A stretch of 64,000 nt of DNA from Paenibacillus sambharensis (GCF_003233845.1 NZ_QKRB01000006.1:183162-247161); one strand, 5' to 3'; counted from the stretch's first letter, positions 7,985 through 17,233 are shown. Numbers and translations: made by a program. Notes: generated by a model from the letters alone, not told the origin.

Positions 7985-8752
7985 ATGCGTATTAATCACA
8001 ACATCACAGCTCTTAACAACCACCGTAACATGGGTCTGAACACAGCTAACACTAGCAAAAATATGGAGAAGCTTTCTTCTGGTCTTCGTATTAACCGTGC
8101 TGCAGACGACGCTGCAGGACTTGCAGTTTCCGAAAAAATGCGTGGTCAAATCCGTGGTCTAGAGCAAGCTCAGCGTAACGTACAGGACGGTATCTCTTTT
8201 GTACAAACAGCTGAAGGTGCAATGAACGAAGTTAGTGCGATGCTGACTCGTATGAAAGAGCTGAATGTACAGGAGCTTAACGGTACGTATTCCGATACCG
8301 ATAAGGCTAACATCAACACTGAGCTGGAAGCCCTCGGCGATCAGATTGACTTGATCATGACTGAAACGAAGTTTAACGGTATCACAATTACTGCAGGTGC
8401 TACAATTCAAGCTAACGATTCTACACAATCTATCGCAATTAGCTCGATCAACACAGCTAGTTTCGTAGGTTTGACTAGCGCATCGTCCCTGGCTTCCGTT
8501 GAATCTGCTATTGAAGCAGTAGCTACTGAGCGTGCTAAACTGGGTGCTATGCAGAATCGTTTGGAATACACTTCCAACAACCTCGGTTCCACAGTTGAGA
8601 ACCTGACTGCTGCCGAATCACGTATTCGTGACACAGACATGGCGAAGGAAATGGTACAGCTTTCAAAGAACCAAATTCTCCTTCAAGCTTCGCAGGCTAT
8701 GCTTTCGCAAGCTAACCAAGCGCCACAAGGCGTACTGTCGCTCCTTCGTTAA
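7985..8752 (+). CDS. hag: Flagellin
   Basis: Filament subunit, exported and polymerised under the FliD cap. At 255 residues it is a short flagellin. It has the conserved N-terminal domain MRINHNITALNNHRNMG with LSSGLRINRAADDAAGLAVS near residues 31-50, and the C-terminal domain with AESRIRDTDMAKEM near residue 214 and LLQASQAMLSQANQAPQGVL. Only about 40 variable residues, roughly 133-175, separate them, and these are rich in Ser and Thr, which are possible O-glycosylation sites. Codon use is unusually uniform, as in a highly expressed gene. Transcription is by the sigma-D promoter upstream, and translation is probably controlled by CsrA/FliW. Confidence 0.97.
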   Translation: MRINHNITALNNHRNMGLNTANTSKNMEKLSSGLRINRAADDAAGLAVSEKMRGQIRGLEQAQRNVQDGISFVQTAEGAMNEVSAMLTRMKELNVQELNGTYSDTDKANINTELEALGDQIDLIMTETKFNGITITAGATIQANDSTQSIAISSINTASFVGLTSASSLASVESAIEAVATERAKLGAMQNRLEYTSNNLGSTVENLTAAESRIRDTDMAKEMVQLSKNQILLQASQAMLSQANQAPQGVLSLLR

Positions 8753-8763
8753 TCGAATTAACG

Positions 8764-8789
8764 GCCCTGCATTTGCAGGGCTTTTTTTT
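8764..8789 (+). terminator. Terminator of hag
   Basis: A perfect 8-bp stem, GCCCTGCA at 8764-8771 and TGCAGGGC at 8774-8781, is followed by eight T. This is a strong intrinsic terminator. Confidence 0.95.
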
Positions 8790-8875
8790 ATAATTTCTCA
8801 TGTGATGCAAGTTATCTATTGAAAGTATCCCCAGTCAAAATTATATGTTTATCTACATATTTTCGCCATAATAAC

Positions 8876-8903
8876 TAATGGTTTATCGTATTAGTGACGA
8901 TAT
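8876..8903 (+). promoter_or_regulatory. Sigma-D promoter of flaG-fliD-fliS-fliT
   Basis: TAAT at 8876-8879, 16 bases, GACGATAT at 8896-8903. Its position rules out an in-frame GTG at 8894 as the flaG start. Confidence 0.65.
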
Positions 8904-8938
8904 ATATAATAAGAGATTTAATGCGTAGGGGTGATAAT

Positions 8939-9337
8939 GTGCAGGTATATAACGTAGGGTCGTTATTGCCGGCTGTGTCTGCAGCTTTCTCAAGCACCGC
9001 GACTGGTTCTGAAGCTAATCATGAATATAATACCCCAAGGACAGTCAAAATTGTGGCTAGCAGTGAATATGAGATAAGAAGTTTAGAAAGACAAGGTATG
9101 AATCTTACCCTGGGTGAAGAACAGATGGCTAAAGCGGTTGGAAGAGCAATTAAAGCTTTGGAAGGCCCGCAAACAGCTTTTGAAATGAAATATCACGATA
9201 CCACTAACGCAATCATTATCAAGGTTCTTAATAAAGAAACTGGGGAACTTATCCGAGAAATACCGCCAGAGAAAACACTAGAGATGGTAGCTAAAATGAT
9301 GGAGTTTGCTGGCTTATTAATTGATGAACGAGTATAA
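8939..9337 (+). CDS. flaG: FlaG family flagellar protein
   Basis: FlaG-family protein of 132 residues; family members affect filament length or structure. The N-terminal half is low in conservation, and the C-terminal half carries the typical region: EMKYHDTTNAIIIKVLNKET, then GELIREIPPEKTLEMVAKMM and GLLIDERV. The GTG start at 8939 is preceded by AGGGGTG at 8927-8933. The alternative ATG at 8921 has a weaker site, and the GTG at 8894 lies inside the promoter. It is followed 12 bases later by fliD. Confidence 0.85.
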   Translation: MQVYNVGSLLPAVSAAFSSTATGSEANHEYNTPRTVKIVASSEYEIRSLERQGMNLTLGEEQMAKAVGRAIKALEGPQTAFEMKYHDTTNAIIIKVLNKETGELIREIPPEKTLEMVAKMMEFAGLLIDERV

Positions 9338-9349
9338 GGGGGAATAAGA

Positions 9350-10864
9350 ATGCGTATATCAGGTTTTGCTTCAGGTCTGGATATTGATGAGATTGTGACA
9401 AATCTTATGAGAGCCAAACGTTTGCCTGTTGACAAGTTGACCAAGCAAAAAGTTTCGTTGGAATGGCAGCGTGAACAGTACAGGGAAATAAACAGCAAGA
9501 TCGTTGATTTTCGTAATAATAAATTATTCAACTATAGCTTGACGAGTTCTATTAATGCGAAGCAGGTGAATATATCAGGCAACACGACTGCAGTCTCTGC
9601 TAAAACCACTCCTAATGCAGTAGCAGGCTCCATGACAATTGAAGTTGCTAGCTTGGCGACGGCTACTTCAGTCCAGTCAGTAGCGGGCCAAGGGATTGGA
9701 ACTGTTGATACAAGTCTAACATTGAGTCAGTTAAAGGCGGCTAATCCGAATTTTACTTATACAGCTGATGCTCAAGGTAAAACGACAATTACAATTAATA
9801 ACACCGACATTGTACTAGACGAAAATAAAGATACGCTACGTACAATGATTACTGCTATTAACAATAGCACTACAGCTGGTGTTAATGCCTTCCTAGACAG
9901 TACAACCGGTGAAATATCGATAAGTGCTAAGAATCCGGGAGCCACCAGCGCTGCGACAATTGCTCCTAACGGGTTGTTGGATAGCTTTAATCTAGATGCA
10001 GTAACAGCAGGTACTGATGCACAAATAAAGATTAATGGAATATCTACCACCCGTTCTTCCAATACGTTTACGGAAAATGGCGTTGAGATTACGCTTAATA
10101 ATCCGACAGGCACAACAGCAGCAACCCTCAACGTTGTTACCAATACAGATAAGATCGTAGATACGATTAAATCGTTTATAACCGATTACAATAATTTGTT
10201 GGATTCGGTAAACGCTAAGCTTGGTGAAGAACGCTTCAGGACTTATCAGCCTTTGACTTCTGAAGAGAAGAAAGAGTTGACGGAAGATGAAATAAAGATG
10301 TGGGAAAGTAAAGCCAAGAGCGGTTTGATTCGTAGAGATAATGTGTTGTCCACTATGGTTAACAATATGCGGTTAGCTTCTATGACCAATGTTAATGTAG
10401 CTGGAGAGGATATTCATCTTGCTGAGATGGGGATTGGAACCGGCAAATGGCAGGATCGGGGCAAGCTTGTTATCGAAGATGAAAGCAAACTGCGGCAGAT
10501 GATTGAAGCTGATCCGAATAAAGTGGTTTCATTCTTTACACAGAAGACGACAGTAACAGACCCGACATTAAAGGTATCCCCCACTAATCCTGACAGCGGA
10601 TTGTTTAACCGTTTATCTAATTCATTGTTGAGTGCTGTTGAACAACTAGCGAAGAAAGCAGGAACCTCGCAATATAGTTCGGATGTTGCAGCAGCATTCT
10701 CGTCAGCAAGCAATATGGGGGAACAGCTGAGGTCAATTGATAACCGAATAGGTGATTGGAACAAACGACTAGCTATTATAGAAAATCGGTATTACAAGCA
10801 GTTTACTGCAATGGAAACGGCGATGAATAGATTTAGTGCTCAGGCCAGTTCATTATTTAGTTAA
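9350..10864 (+). CDS. fliD: Flagellar filament cap protein FliD (HAP2)
   Basis: FliD forms the cap that folds and inserts flagellin at the filament tip. The 504-residue protein has the N-terminal signature MRISGFASGLDIDEIVTNLM and the C-terminal domain with DNRIGDWNKRLAIIENRYYK followed by AMETAMNRFSAQASSL. The centre is rich in Thr, Asn and Ala, as is usual for the exposed domains. It lies between flaG and its export chaperone genes. RBS AAGGGGGAAT precedes the ATG. Confidence 0.95.
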   Translation: MRISGFASGLDIDEIVTNLMRAKRLPVDKLTKQKVSLEWQREQYREINSKIVDFRNNKLFNYSLTSSINAKQVNISGNTTAVSAKTTPNAVAGSMTIEVASLATATSVQSVAGQGIGTVDTSLTLSQLKAANPNFTYTADAQGKTTITINNTDIVLDENKDTLRTMITAINNSTTAGVNAFLDSTTGEISISAKNPGATSAATIAPNGLLDSFNLDAVTAGTDAQIKINGISTTRSSNTFTENGVEITLNNPTGTTAATLNVVTNTDKIVDTIKSFITDYNNLLDSVNAKLGEERFRTYQPLTSEEKKELTEDEIKMWESKAKSGLIRRDNVLSTMVNNMRLASMTNVNVAGEDIHLAEMGIGTGKWQDRGKLVIEDESKLRQMIEADPNKVVSFFTQKTTVTDPTLKVSPTNPDSGLFNRLSNSLLSAVEQLAKKAGTSQYSSDVAAAFSSASNMGEQLRSIDNRIGDWNKRLAIIENRYYKQFTAMETAMNRFSAQASSLFS

Positions 10865-10884
10865 AGTTAAAAGAGGTGACTTTA

Positions 10885-11283
10885 TTGATTAATAGCCCGC
10901 TTCAGAAATATCAACAGTCCTCCGTTCAGACAGCTTCCCGTGGTCAGTTAATCATTATGTTATACGATGGTGCGATTAGATTCACAAGACAGGGAATCGC
11001 TGCCATAGAAGAAAGCAACATACAGGCCACCAATCATAATCTTCAGCGCACGCAGACTATCATTCATGAACTTGTAGCCTGCCTGGACATGAAGTATCCG
11101 ATTGCACAGAACCTTGTGTTAGTATACGAGTATATGCTTCGTAGATTGATAGAAGCTAACATTAAAAAGAAAAAGGAACCAGCCGAAGAAGTACTATCTT
11201 ATCTGCTCGAACTTAAAGAAGCTTGGGTTCAAGCAGCAAAGTCAAGTACTGCTCCCCAGTCTCACGAGACAACGTATGGATAA
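10885..11283 (+). CDS. fliS: Flagellin export chaperone FliS
   Basis: FliS binds the C-terminus of newly made flagellin and keeps it export-competent. The 132-residue helical protein starts MINSPLQKYQQSSVQTAS, the normal family N-terminus, and contains LIIMLYDGAIRF near residues 24-35. This requires the TTG start at 10885, with AGAGGTG at 10872-10878 as its ribosome binding site; the in-frame GTG at 10876 is part of that site. Its last 8 bases overlap the fliT-like gene. Confidence 0.93.
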   Translation: MINSPLQKYQQSSVQTASRGQLIIMLYDGAIRFTRQGIAAIEESNIQATNHNLQRTQTIIHELVACLDMKYPIAQNLVLVYEYMLRRLIEANIKKKKEPAEEVLSYLLELKEAWVQAAKSSTAPQSHETTYG

Positions 11284-11608
11284 GCTCTTAAAAGAGTTGC
11301 TTGATGTCACGCTTGAGTTGTGCACTTCTGGCCAAGAATGGGAATATGAACGCTATGTGTCCTTAGTTGAGCTTAGACAGGTAGTTGTCGATCGGTTACC
11401 CCTTCATAAGCCATTAACTCTGTTACAAGAAGGATATTTGAACCATCTAAGGCAATATGAAGAACAGATACTTCATCATATGCAGGCTTTAAAAGATGAA
11501 GCTGAACATAATTTAAACCGCATAAACGTAGCGAGGAAACAGCAGCAATTGTATACGTCTGCATCTGAAGTCCATGCGGATAGTTTCATGTTCGATAAGA
11601 GGAAGTAA
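11276..11608 (+). CDS. fliT: FliT-like flagellar chaperone
   Basis: A small helical protein of 110 residues in the position of FliT, the export chaperone for FliD. The sequence is poorly conserved, as is usual for FliT, but shows long amphipathic helices (residues about 4-35 and 48-95, the latter including HLRQYEEQILHHMQALKDEA). It overlaps fliS by 8 bases, so the two are translationally coupled. The name rests mainly on position, length and helical character. Confidence 0.7.
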   Translation: MDKLLKELLDVTLELCTSGQEWEYERYVSLVELRQVVVDRLPLHKPLTLLQEGYLNHLRQYEEQILHHMQALKDEAEHNLNRINVARKQQQLYTSASEVHADSFMFDKRK

Positions 11609-11637
11609 GGCTTAGGATAACTAGTCGTATGACGACG

Positions 11638-11699
11638 AAACACCTCCATAGAATGCATCCTTATCATGAAAGATGGATGCAGCTGTGGAGGTGTTTTAT
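11638..11699 (+). terminator. Terminator of the fliDST operon
   Basis: AAACACCTCCA at 11638-11648 pairs with TGGAGGTGTTT at 11686-11696, and an inner TGCATCC/GGATGCA stem extends the hairpin. Flanking A and T tracts make it usable on both strands. Confidence 0.85.
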
Positions 11700-11701
11700 T
11701 T

Positions 11702-11735
11702 AAAAAAAACAGCCGCCGACAGGTTCCGACGACTG
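11702..11735 (-). terminator. Terminator of the minus-strand glycosyltransferase gene
   Basis: Read on the minus strand, CAGTCGTCG pairs with CGGCGGCTG (plus-strand arms 11727-11735 and 11710-11718) with two G-U pairs. Eight T follow (plus-strand A at 11702-11709). Confidence 0.8.
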
Positions 11736-11749
11736 ACTGATTGATGAGA

Positions 11750-13684
11750 CTAAAGGTTCTGTACCGCGGGGAGCTGGCGATACTGCGGGAAGACATCTAG
11801 AAATTTCTTTTTCATCAGATTTTTTTTGTCTGTATCTGTGCAGTGAATACAGTACTGAATATAAAGATGTTTTTTATTCGGAGATAACTTGATTGCCTCT
11901 TCGAAGAACATCAATGCGTCTTCTAAACAATCTTGGTTCACATGCAGATGAGCCAGATTTTCGCAGCTTATAGCATCTAATTCATCTTGATCCAACAGCA
12001 CAGAGTAATATTGGAGTGCCAGATCTACTTGATTTTTGTTATAAAAGTAATTAGCTAAATGATTGACGATAACCGGATTGAATGGGATGTCCTGCATTAA
12101 ACGATCAAACGCTTCAAATTGATGTAGATTATAAAGGTCGGTTAGCAGGTCATACAGCAATTGTTCGGGTACAGTATTTTCAATTGTATGGCGATCAGCT
12201 AAGTACTCACTTACAAATATTTTTAAGTCATAATTCGCATCTGCATTTGATATCTCCTTTAACAGAACGGCGTCATTCCAGACTAACGCTGCTAGCAATA
12301 AACATTTATTAATACGCTTAGGATCAGCAGTAAGCCTGCTGCTGGAAGATAACTCTTCTTTGAACAACTCTTTATTATTCGTTAAGATGGCATACTGCAG
12401 GTGGCTTACTGATGAGATATATGATGTATCAAGCTGTTTGTAGAAGTGGTGGGCTACAGCCGGTTGACCGACCGCTACAGCGGTAGAAAAGAGCTTGGTG
12501 ACAGAAAGCTTATCTTCTTGGTCTGGATAAAACTTTCCCAATAGACGTATCGTTTCGGATTCAGATTCGTTCATAGCCAGCAGTTCAATCCATTGGGCCA
12601 GCAGGGGCAAGTTGGATGTATTTTGCATTAACATTCGTGTCATTATGACGATTTGTTCTTTTATGTTTTTTTCTGTCGCATATATTTTTAAGAGATTCAA
12701 GTATGGAATGTTGGACCCTAGCTGAGGGAAAACAGCCCAGAAGTTATTATCAACCTCCAGCCGTTTTTCCGCGGCATTGAGTGCTTGCAAGAACGATTGT
12801 TTTGCTAACGAGTAGAAGCCTAAATCAATATAGAATGCTCCTTTGAAAGTGTGATACTCAGGAAATTCCTCCCACTCGATGAGTTTCGTTTCAATTAATT
12901 CCCATGCTTCTTTCACATGATTGACAATGAGCAAATTTTGAATATAAGCAATCAGACAATGGATATACCATGGGTGTTTGGAGGTAGTTCCCTGTAGAGC
13001 TCTTTTATAGTTATAATTAGCTTTTTTGTAATCTTTCAATACGGTATATTCGTTTCCAATAACAAAATAATCATATTGAGTGAGAGAACTGTTCTTCTTC
13101 ATATTTATTAGTAAATCGAGGTTGCGTTCTGATTTATTCTTTTTATTAAGTGTATCAGCCAAGTATCCTGTATGGTAGATGTTGACTGGGGCAGCTATAC
13201 TGACAGCCGGTATCCCTTTTTTTGAGACAATCTGCTCGTGTATGGGCCGGTTATACTCAAAATTCATATGATTGGGAAATAAACGGGGTACAGGGGCATC
13301 GGAAAAGTTGTTGTTTTTCACGTCTCCTAAGTAACTAATAACGGACACGGTAAAGAACTGGTCCTCCCGCGGGATTAGATTAGACAGAAAGCTACGCAGC
13401 ATTTCTGCATCTTTCTCCTGCATATATTCGTCGGCATCCATAATTAGAACCCACTTAGACGTGGCATATTTAATGCTTTCATTTCGGGCAGCGGCAAAAT
13501 CGTTTACCCAAGTGAAATCATAGACATGCTTAGTATATTTGTGTGCAATTTCTTTGGTTCTATCGGTTGAACCTGTATCAACAATGATAATTTCATCAAC
13601 AGCACTTTTCATGCTCTTTAAACAACGGTCAAGCACCTCTTCTTCATTTTTCACGATCATACATAGTGAAACAAGTTTTTCCAT
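11750..13684 (-). CDS. Family 2 glycosyltransferase with TPR-like C-terminus
   Basis: A cytoplasmic inverting glycosyltransferase of 644 residues. The N-terminal 230 residues form a GT-A domain: VSLCMIVKNEEEVLDRCL at the start, IIIVDTGSTDRTKEIA near residues 33-48, and the metal-binding motif WVLIMDADEYM near residues 88-98. The remaining 400 residues are helical repeats of TPR type, for example NYFYNKNQVDLALQYYSVLL and LAHLHVNQDCLEDALMFFEE, and could hold the protein acceptor. There is no signal peptide. It is convergent with fliT, divergent from the next glycosyltransferase, and has a minus-strand sigma-D-like promoter. Flagellin O-glycosylation is the best inference; the sugar donor is not known. 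RBS GGGAGA precedes the ATG on the minus strand. Confidence 0.85.
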   Translation of the reverse strand: MEKLVSLCMIVKNEEEVLDRCLKSMKSAVDEIIIVDTGSTDRTKEIAHKYTKHVYDFTWVNDFAAARNESIKYATSKWVLIMDADEYMQEKDAEMLRSFLSNLIPREDQFFTVSVISYLGDVKNNNFSDAPVPRLFPNHMNFEYNRPIHEQIVSKKGIPAVSIAAPVNIYHTGYLADTLNKKNKSERNLDLLINMKKNSSLTQYDYFVIGNEYTVLKDYKKANYNYKRALQGTTSKHPWYIHCLIAYIQNLLIVNHVKEAWELIETKLIEWEEFPEYHTFKGAFYIDLGFYSLAKQSFLQALNAAEKRLEVDNNFWAVFPQLGSNIPYLNLLKIYATEKNIKEQIVIMTRMLMQNTSNLPLLAQWIELLAMNESESETIRLLGKFYPDQEDKLSVTKLFSTAVAVGQPAVAHHFYKQLDTSYISSVSHLQYAILTNNKELFKEELSSSSRLTADPKRINKCLLLAALVWNDAVLLKEISNADANYDLKIFVSEYLADRHTIENTVPEQLLYDLLTDLYNLHQFEAFDRLMQDIPFNPVIVNHLANYFYNKNQVDLALQYYSVLLDQDELDAISCENLAHLHVNQDCLEDALMFFEEAIKLSPNKKHLYIQYCIHCTDTDKKNLMKKKFLDVFPQYRQLPAVQNL

Positions 13685-13738
13685 AGTATCTCCCGTAAGA
13701 TTAGTATAGGATTTATCGTCTACTGACTCGTACTTTTA

Positions 13739-13766
13739 TTATCGACAATTCAGGGCAGAAATATTA
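13739..13766 (-). promoter_or_regulatory. Candidate sigma-D promoter for the minus-strand glycosyltransferase
   Basis: On the minus strand, TAAT (plus 13763-13766), a 16-base spacer and GTCGATAA (plus 13739-13746). The second box differs from consensus at its last base. The predicted leader is about 50 bases. Confidence 0.55.
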
Positions 13767-13807
13767 TGTGTTGTAATATTTTCAACGCGTTATTTGTACC
13801 ATTGAAC

Positions 13808-13835
13808 TGAACTTTTATTGGTAGAATGTCGATAT
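13808..13835 (+). promoter_or_regulatory. Sigma-D promoter of the large glycosyltransferase gene
   Basis: TGAA at 13808-13811, 16 bases, GTCGATAT at 13828-13835. The -10 box is identical to that of hag. Confidence 0.65.
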
Positions 13836-13888
13836 AAAAGTAGATCAGTTTTTCAGTATGTGAATGCAGCTTACGAGGGGATGAGAAG

Positions 13889-16800
13889 ATGGATACACGG
13901 AGTGAAATGAATATATACATGACTAAAATAAAGGAACAAATCACAAATCTAATAGAAGACGGATTTTTGGCTGACGCAGAACAGCTTATAACTCAATACG
14001 AGGACATTATTAAAAACGATAATGATATTATTACCATGAAGGCTGTCATAAAGCTAAGCAAAGGGTTCCTGTCAGAAGCGGAGGAGCTACTATGGGAAGG
14101 TTTTGATAAGGGTAATCAGGCAGATATTCTATTTAACCTGGCATATATTTATCAAATACAAAGGGATTATCCCCGAGCATACAGATTTTATGAAAGGGCA
14201 AGAATGTCAGTCCAAGATGAAGGCTCTGCCCAAGAAATAGAGGACGCCATCATCGCTTTGAATTCTTTTGTTACTCAAGATGAGGAAAGAGTTATTAAAC
14301 GTTTTATTGTAATGTCATCATGTGGATGGGGAGAAATGAAACAAAGGCCACATAATCTGGCCATAGCTTTGTCCAAAATGGGGCATTATGTTGATTATGT
14401 AAGCTCTTCAAGGGAAAAGCGAAAAACCAATAATTCCAGTATCACGATTGATAAATTAGTGAACCATAGTCTGTCGGCAGGATATACTACTGCTTTTCTA
14501 AGGGCCATAAACCCAATTGAAGTTTACTATGACGGCAAGGTTCTAATGGACAATTATTTGGCGCTGCTTCAACAACTGCTCGATGAATCACAAGAAGAAG
14601 TAATTATAATCAGTTATTTACCTAGCTCGATTATTTACTTAAATGCTCTTAAAGGAAACTTTAAGGTGATTTATGATTGCGTAGATGATCATAGTGACCT
14701 TGTTAACTCTTCATGGAACATCAAACGGGATAGAGAATATGAAGAGATATTGCTTAACAAGGCTGATTTTACTCTAACGACGAGTAACACACTATACCTT
14801 TCCAAAAGTATAGGAAGGGATAATGTGTATCTATCTAAAAATGCCGTTGAACCCACGAGTTTCAGTAAGTGTGGACAGCTAGCAGTGTTGCCTGAAGATA
14901 TTATAGATTTGCCGCGGCCACTGATATGCTATATGGGTGCAGTGGATAAATGGTTTGATGAAGAATTGTTTTATCAACTAGTTAGAAATAATAAGGAAAT
15001 GTCCTTTGTCGTTATTGGTCCCGTTCAACCAGGAATGCTTTCAGTAAAAGAAAACAATCTTTATCTGCTCGGAATTAAGGAGCATGAACGGCTGCAATAT
15101 TATCTAGAGCATATGGACGTAGGAATCATCCCCTTTAAGACTAGCGAGGACATAATCGTTCACTGTGACCCAATTAAACTATATGAGTATGCAGCCTGCG
15201 GGCTTCCTGTTGTGGGCCCATCAATGCCGGAGTTAGCAGTTGGTAAAGGCTTTATAACTGTCGCAGATGGTTTTTGGGCTTTTAATGAAGCGTTACGTAA
15301 ATCCTTGCTTGTTGAAGTGGATACTCAAGAGATCCAAGAGTTTGTTCGATCTAATACTTGGATATCTAGAAGCATTCAGTTGCTTGATATATTAAACGGA
15401 AAAACAGCGCCCTATGAAAAGGAAGTAGTCTTACCTCAAATAAAGGAATTCTGGGATAAGCATCTTGATACAGCTAATAATCCACTATATCAATCCGTTT
15501 ACTCACTGCTTTACGCGGAATCTGATAAAGAAAAGTTTTTCCAGTACGCTGAGAATGGTTTTAAGGGAGACAAGAGCAATTATTCGTTAAGAGTATATGC
15601 CCTTGCCTCATTTATGACCAATAGAGTTCCTGATTTCATTGAAGAATTATTAGATTGTTCTTTGGTAGAAGATAATATTAAAGCTGAGTTACTGTTATTA
15701 CGGAAGAGAAAGAGGTTTGATATTCTCCGATTGAGAGTATTATATATAGCTAAGTGTTACGGACTCCTTTACTCAGAAATCTTCAAGCTCAAGGAAGAAG
15801 ACAAAACTATAGAATTGGCTCATTTTTGTTATGAAGTCGATGATTTGATCGATGCGAAGGAACTATATATAAAGGCTAAAGAGCAAGATGATTATCTATT
15901 AGAAAGCCCACTTTATTATAAGAATCAAGCTGCTTTATTCATTGCAGACGGAGACTATGCAAGCAGTCAGTCTTTCCTTGTAAAGTCACGCAAGCTGACT
16001 AAAGAATATTTGCAATCTTATATTCCAGTCGACGAAAACAATCAGTCGTTAAGTAAAGTGAGGTTTAGTGTAGTTATACCAACTAGAAACTCTTCCGACA
16101 CCTTGGAGTTTACTTTAATGACATGTCTGGATCAAAATTATGACGACTATGAAATTATAGTGAGTGATAATAGTAGTGATGAATTGACTAAGAATTTAAT
16201 AGATCGGCTAAACGAGGATCGTATTAAATATTTCAAGCCAGAGCGGGAGCTGGCAATGACCGAGAACTTTAACTATGCTATCTCTAAGGTCAAGGGGGAA
16301 TATGTCATCGTTCTTGGTTCCGATGATGGTTTGTTACTCCATGCCTTATCTACACTTGATGTATTATTGGAGACCCTTAATACTAAAATCCTTCATTGGA
16401 ATCTTGTAGCCTATGGTTGGCCTGATGTTCAATTAAACGGTTATCAAAACTATCTTAATATTCCTTACATTGAGGCTGGCACGGCTATTACCTCATATAA
16501 ATTGGAGTCGCTGAATGCTATAAAAGACGTAGCGGCTTTTAATAAGTTGTACAGCAGCCTGCCAATGTTATACTGCAATTCGGTTGTTCATACCAGCCTT
16601 CTAAAAGAACTTGTAACAAAGACGGGAGAGGTTTATAAAAGTATAGCTCCGGATGTTTATTCAGGATTTGCTATGTCTTCATTAGAGAAGTATTTTATTT
16701 CGATAAATGTTCCCATGAGTATTGGAGGTTCATCTGGCAATAGTAATGGGATATCATACCACTATGGTGGGGATGAAAAATCAGATGGAATTAAAAAAGA

Positions 16801-17233
16801 TTACATGGCTTTAAATAAGCAAGCTGGGCTAGAGTTAAATGGTATCATACCTAATGTGAAGAGTGTGCAAGCATCAGTTGGTGCATCTTTTATTGCTGCT
16901 AAACAGGCACTCTTTCCTGATATCAGTGAACTAGAGCTGAATAGGAAAAAAATGATAGAACAAACAGTCGAAAGTTTGCATAGCGATGATAGTGAATTTC
17001 AACTTATTTTAAGCGCCTTGTATGAATCCCTCCAAGATGATAAAAAACTAATGGAGTGGTTTGAGGAATCGTATCTGCAAAATCCAACGTTTAAGGGAAG
17101 AGTGACCCCTCGTAAAGTTGAGTTTAAAGAAGGTTTTCGAAAGGACGGTGGCTTATATCTAGATGCTTCCAAGTTCGATGTATCCAATGTTTATGGAGCT
17201 GCCCAATTATATAGGAAGATAACCGGATTGTAG
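13889..17233 (+). CDS. Multidomain glycosyltransferase (TPR + GT-B + GT2)
   Basis: A 1114-residue protein that appears to carry two glycosyltransferase units. Residues 1-115 look like TPR repeats (FNLAYIYQIQRDYPRAYRFY). About 130-500 is a GT-B (GT4/GT1-like) domain with SSCGWGEMKQRPHNLA, LICYMGAVDKWFDEELFY near 345 and the donor-site segment DPIKLYEYAACGLPVVGPSM near 430. About 510-715 is again helical and repeat-like. About 720-950 is a GT2 domain with FSVVIPTRNSSDTLE, IIVSDNSSDELT and the metal-binding VIVLGSDDGLLL near 808-819. No signal peptide or transmembrane segment is seen. RBS GAGGGG lies eight bases upstream of the ATG. It precedes the deoxysugar operon and is probably under sigma-D control, which suggests flagellin glycan assembly. 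Confidence 0.85.
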   Translation: MDTRSEMNIYMTKIKEQITNLIEDGFLADAEQLITQYEDIIKNDNDIITMKAVIKLSKGFLSEAEELLWEGFDKGNQADILFNLAYIYQIQRDYPRAYRFYERARMSVQDEGSAQEIEDAIIALNSFVTQDEERVIKRFIVMSSCGWGEMKQRPHNLAIALSKMGHYVDYVSSSREKRKTNNSSITIDKLVNHSLSAGYTTAFLRAINPIEVYYDGKVLMDNYLALLQQLLDESQEEVIIISYLPSSIIYLNALKGNFKVIYDCVDDHSDLVNSSWNIKRDREYEEILLNKADFTLTTSNTLYLSKSIGRDNVYLSKNAVEPTSFSKCGQLAVLPEDIIDLPRPLICYMGAVDKWFDEELFYQLVRNNKEMSFVVIGPVQPGMLSVKENNLYLLGIKEHERLQYYLEHMDVGIIPFKTSEDIIVHCDPIKLYEYAACGLPVVGPSMPELAVGKGFITVADGFWAFNEALRKSLLVEVDTQEIQEFVRSNTWISRSIQLLDILNGKTAPYEKEVVLPQIKEFWDKHLDTANNPLYQSVYSLLYAESDKEKFFQYAENGFKGDKSNYSLRVYALASFMTNRVPDFIEELLDCSLVEDNIKAELLLLRKRKRFDILRLRVLYIAKCYGLLYSEIFKLKEEDKTIELAHFCYEVDDLIDAKELYIKAKEQDDYLLESPLYYKNQAALFIADGDYASSQSFLVKSRKLTKEYLQSYIPVDENNQSLSKVRFSVVIPTRNSSDTLEFTLMTCLDQNYDDYEIIVSDNSSDELTKNLIDRLNEDRIKYFKPERELAMTENFNYAISKVKGEYVIVLGSDDGLLLHALSTLDVLLETLNTKILHWNLVAYGWPDVQLNGYQNYLNIPYIEAGTAITSYKLESLNAIKDVAAFNKLYSSLPMLYCNSVVHTSLLKELVTKTGEVYKSIAPDVYSGFAMSSLEKYFISINVPMSIGGSSGNSNGISYHYGGDEKSDGIKKDYMALNKQAGLELNGIIPNVKSVQASVGASFIAAKQALFPDISELELNRKKMIEQTVESLHSDDSEFQLILSALYESLQDDKKLMEWFEESYLQNPTFKGRVTPRKVEFKEGFRKDGGLYLDASKFDVSNVYGAAQLYRKITGL

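Noticed and set aside
8894..8938. Upstream GTG or ATG as flaG start
   Set aside because: The GTG at 8894 lies within the sigma-D promoter, and the ATG at 8921 has a poorer ribosome binding site than GTG 8939.
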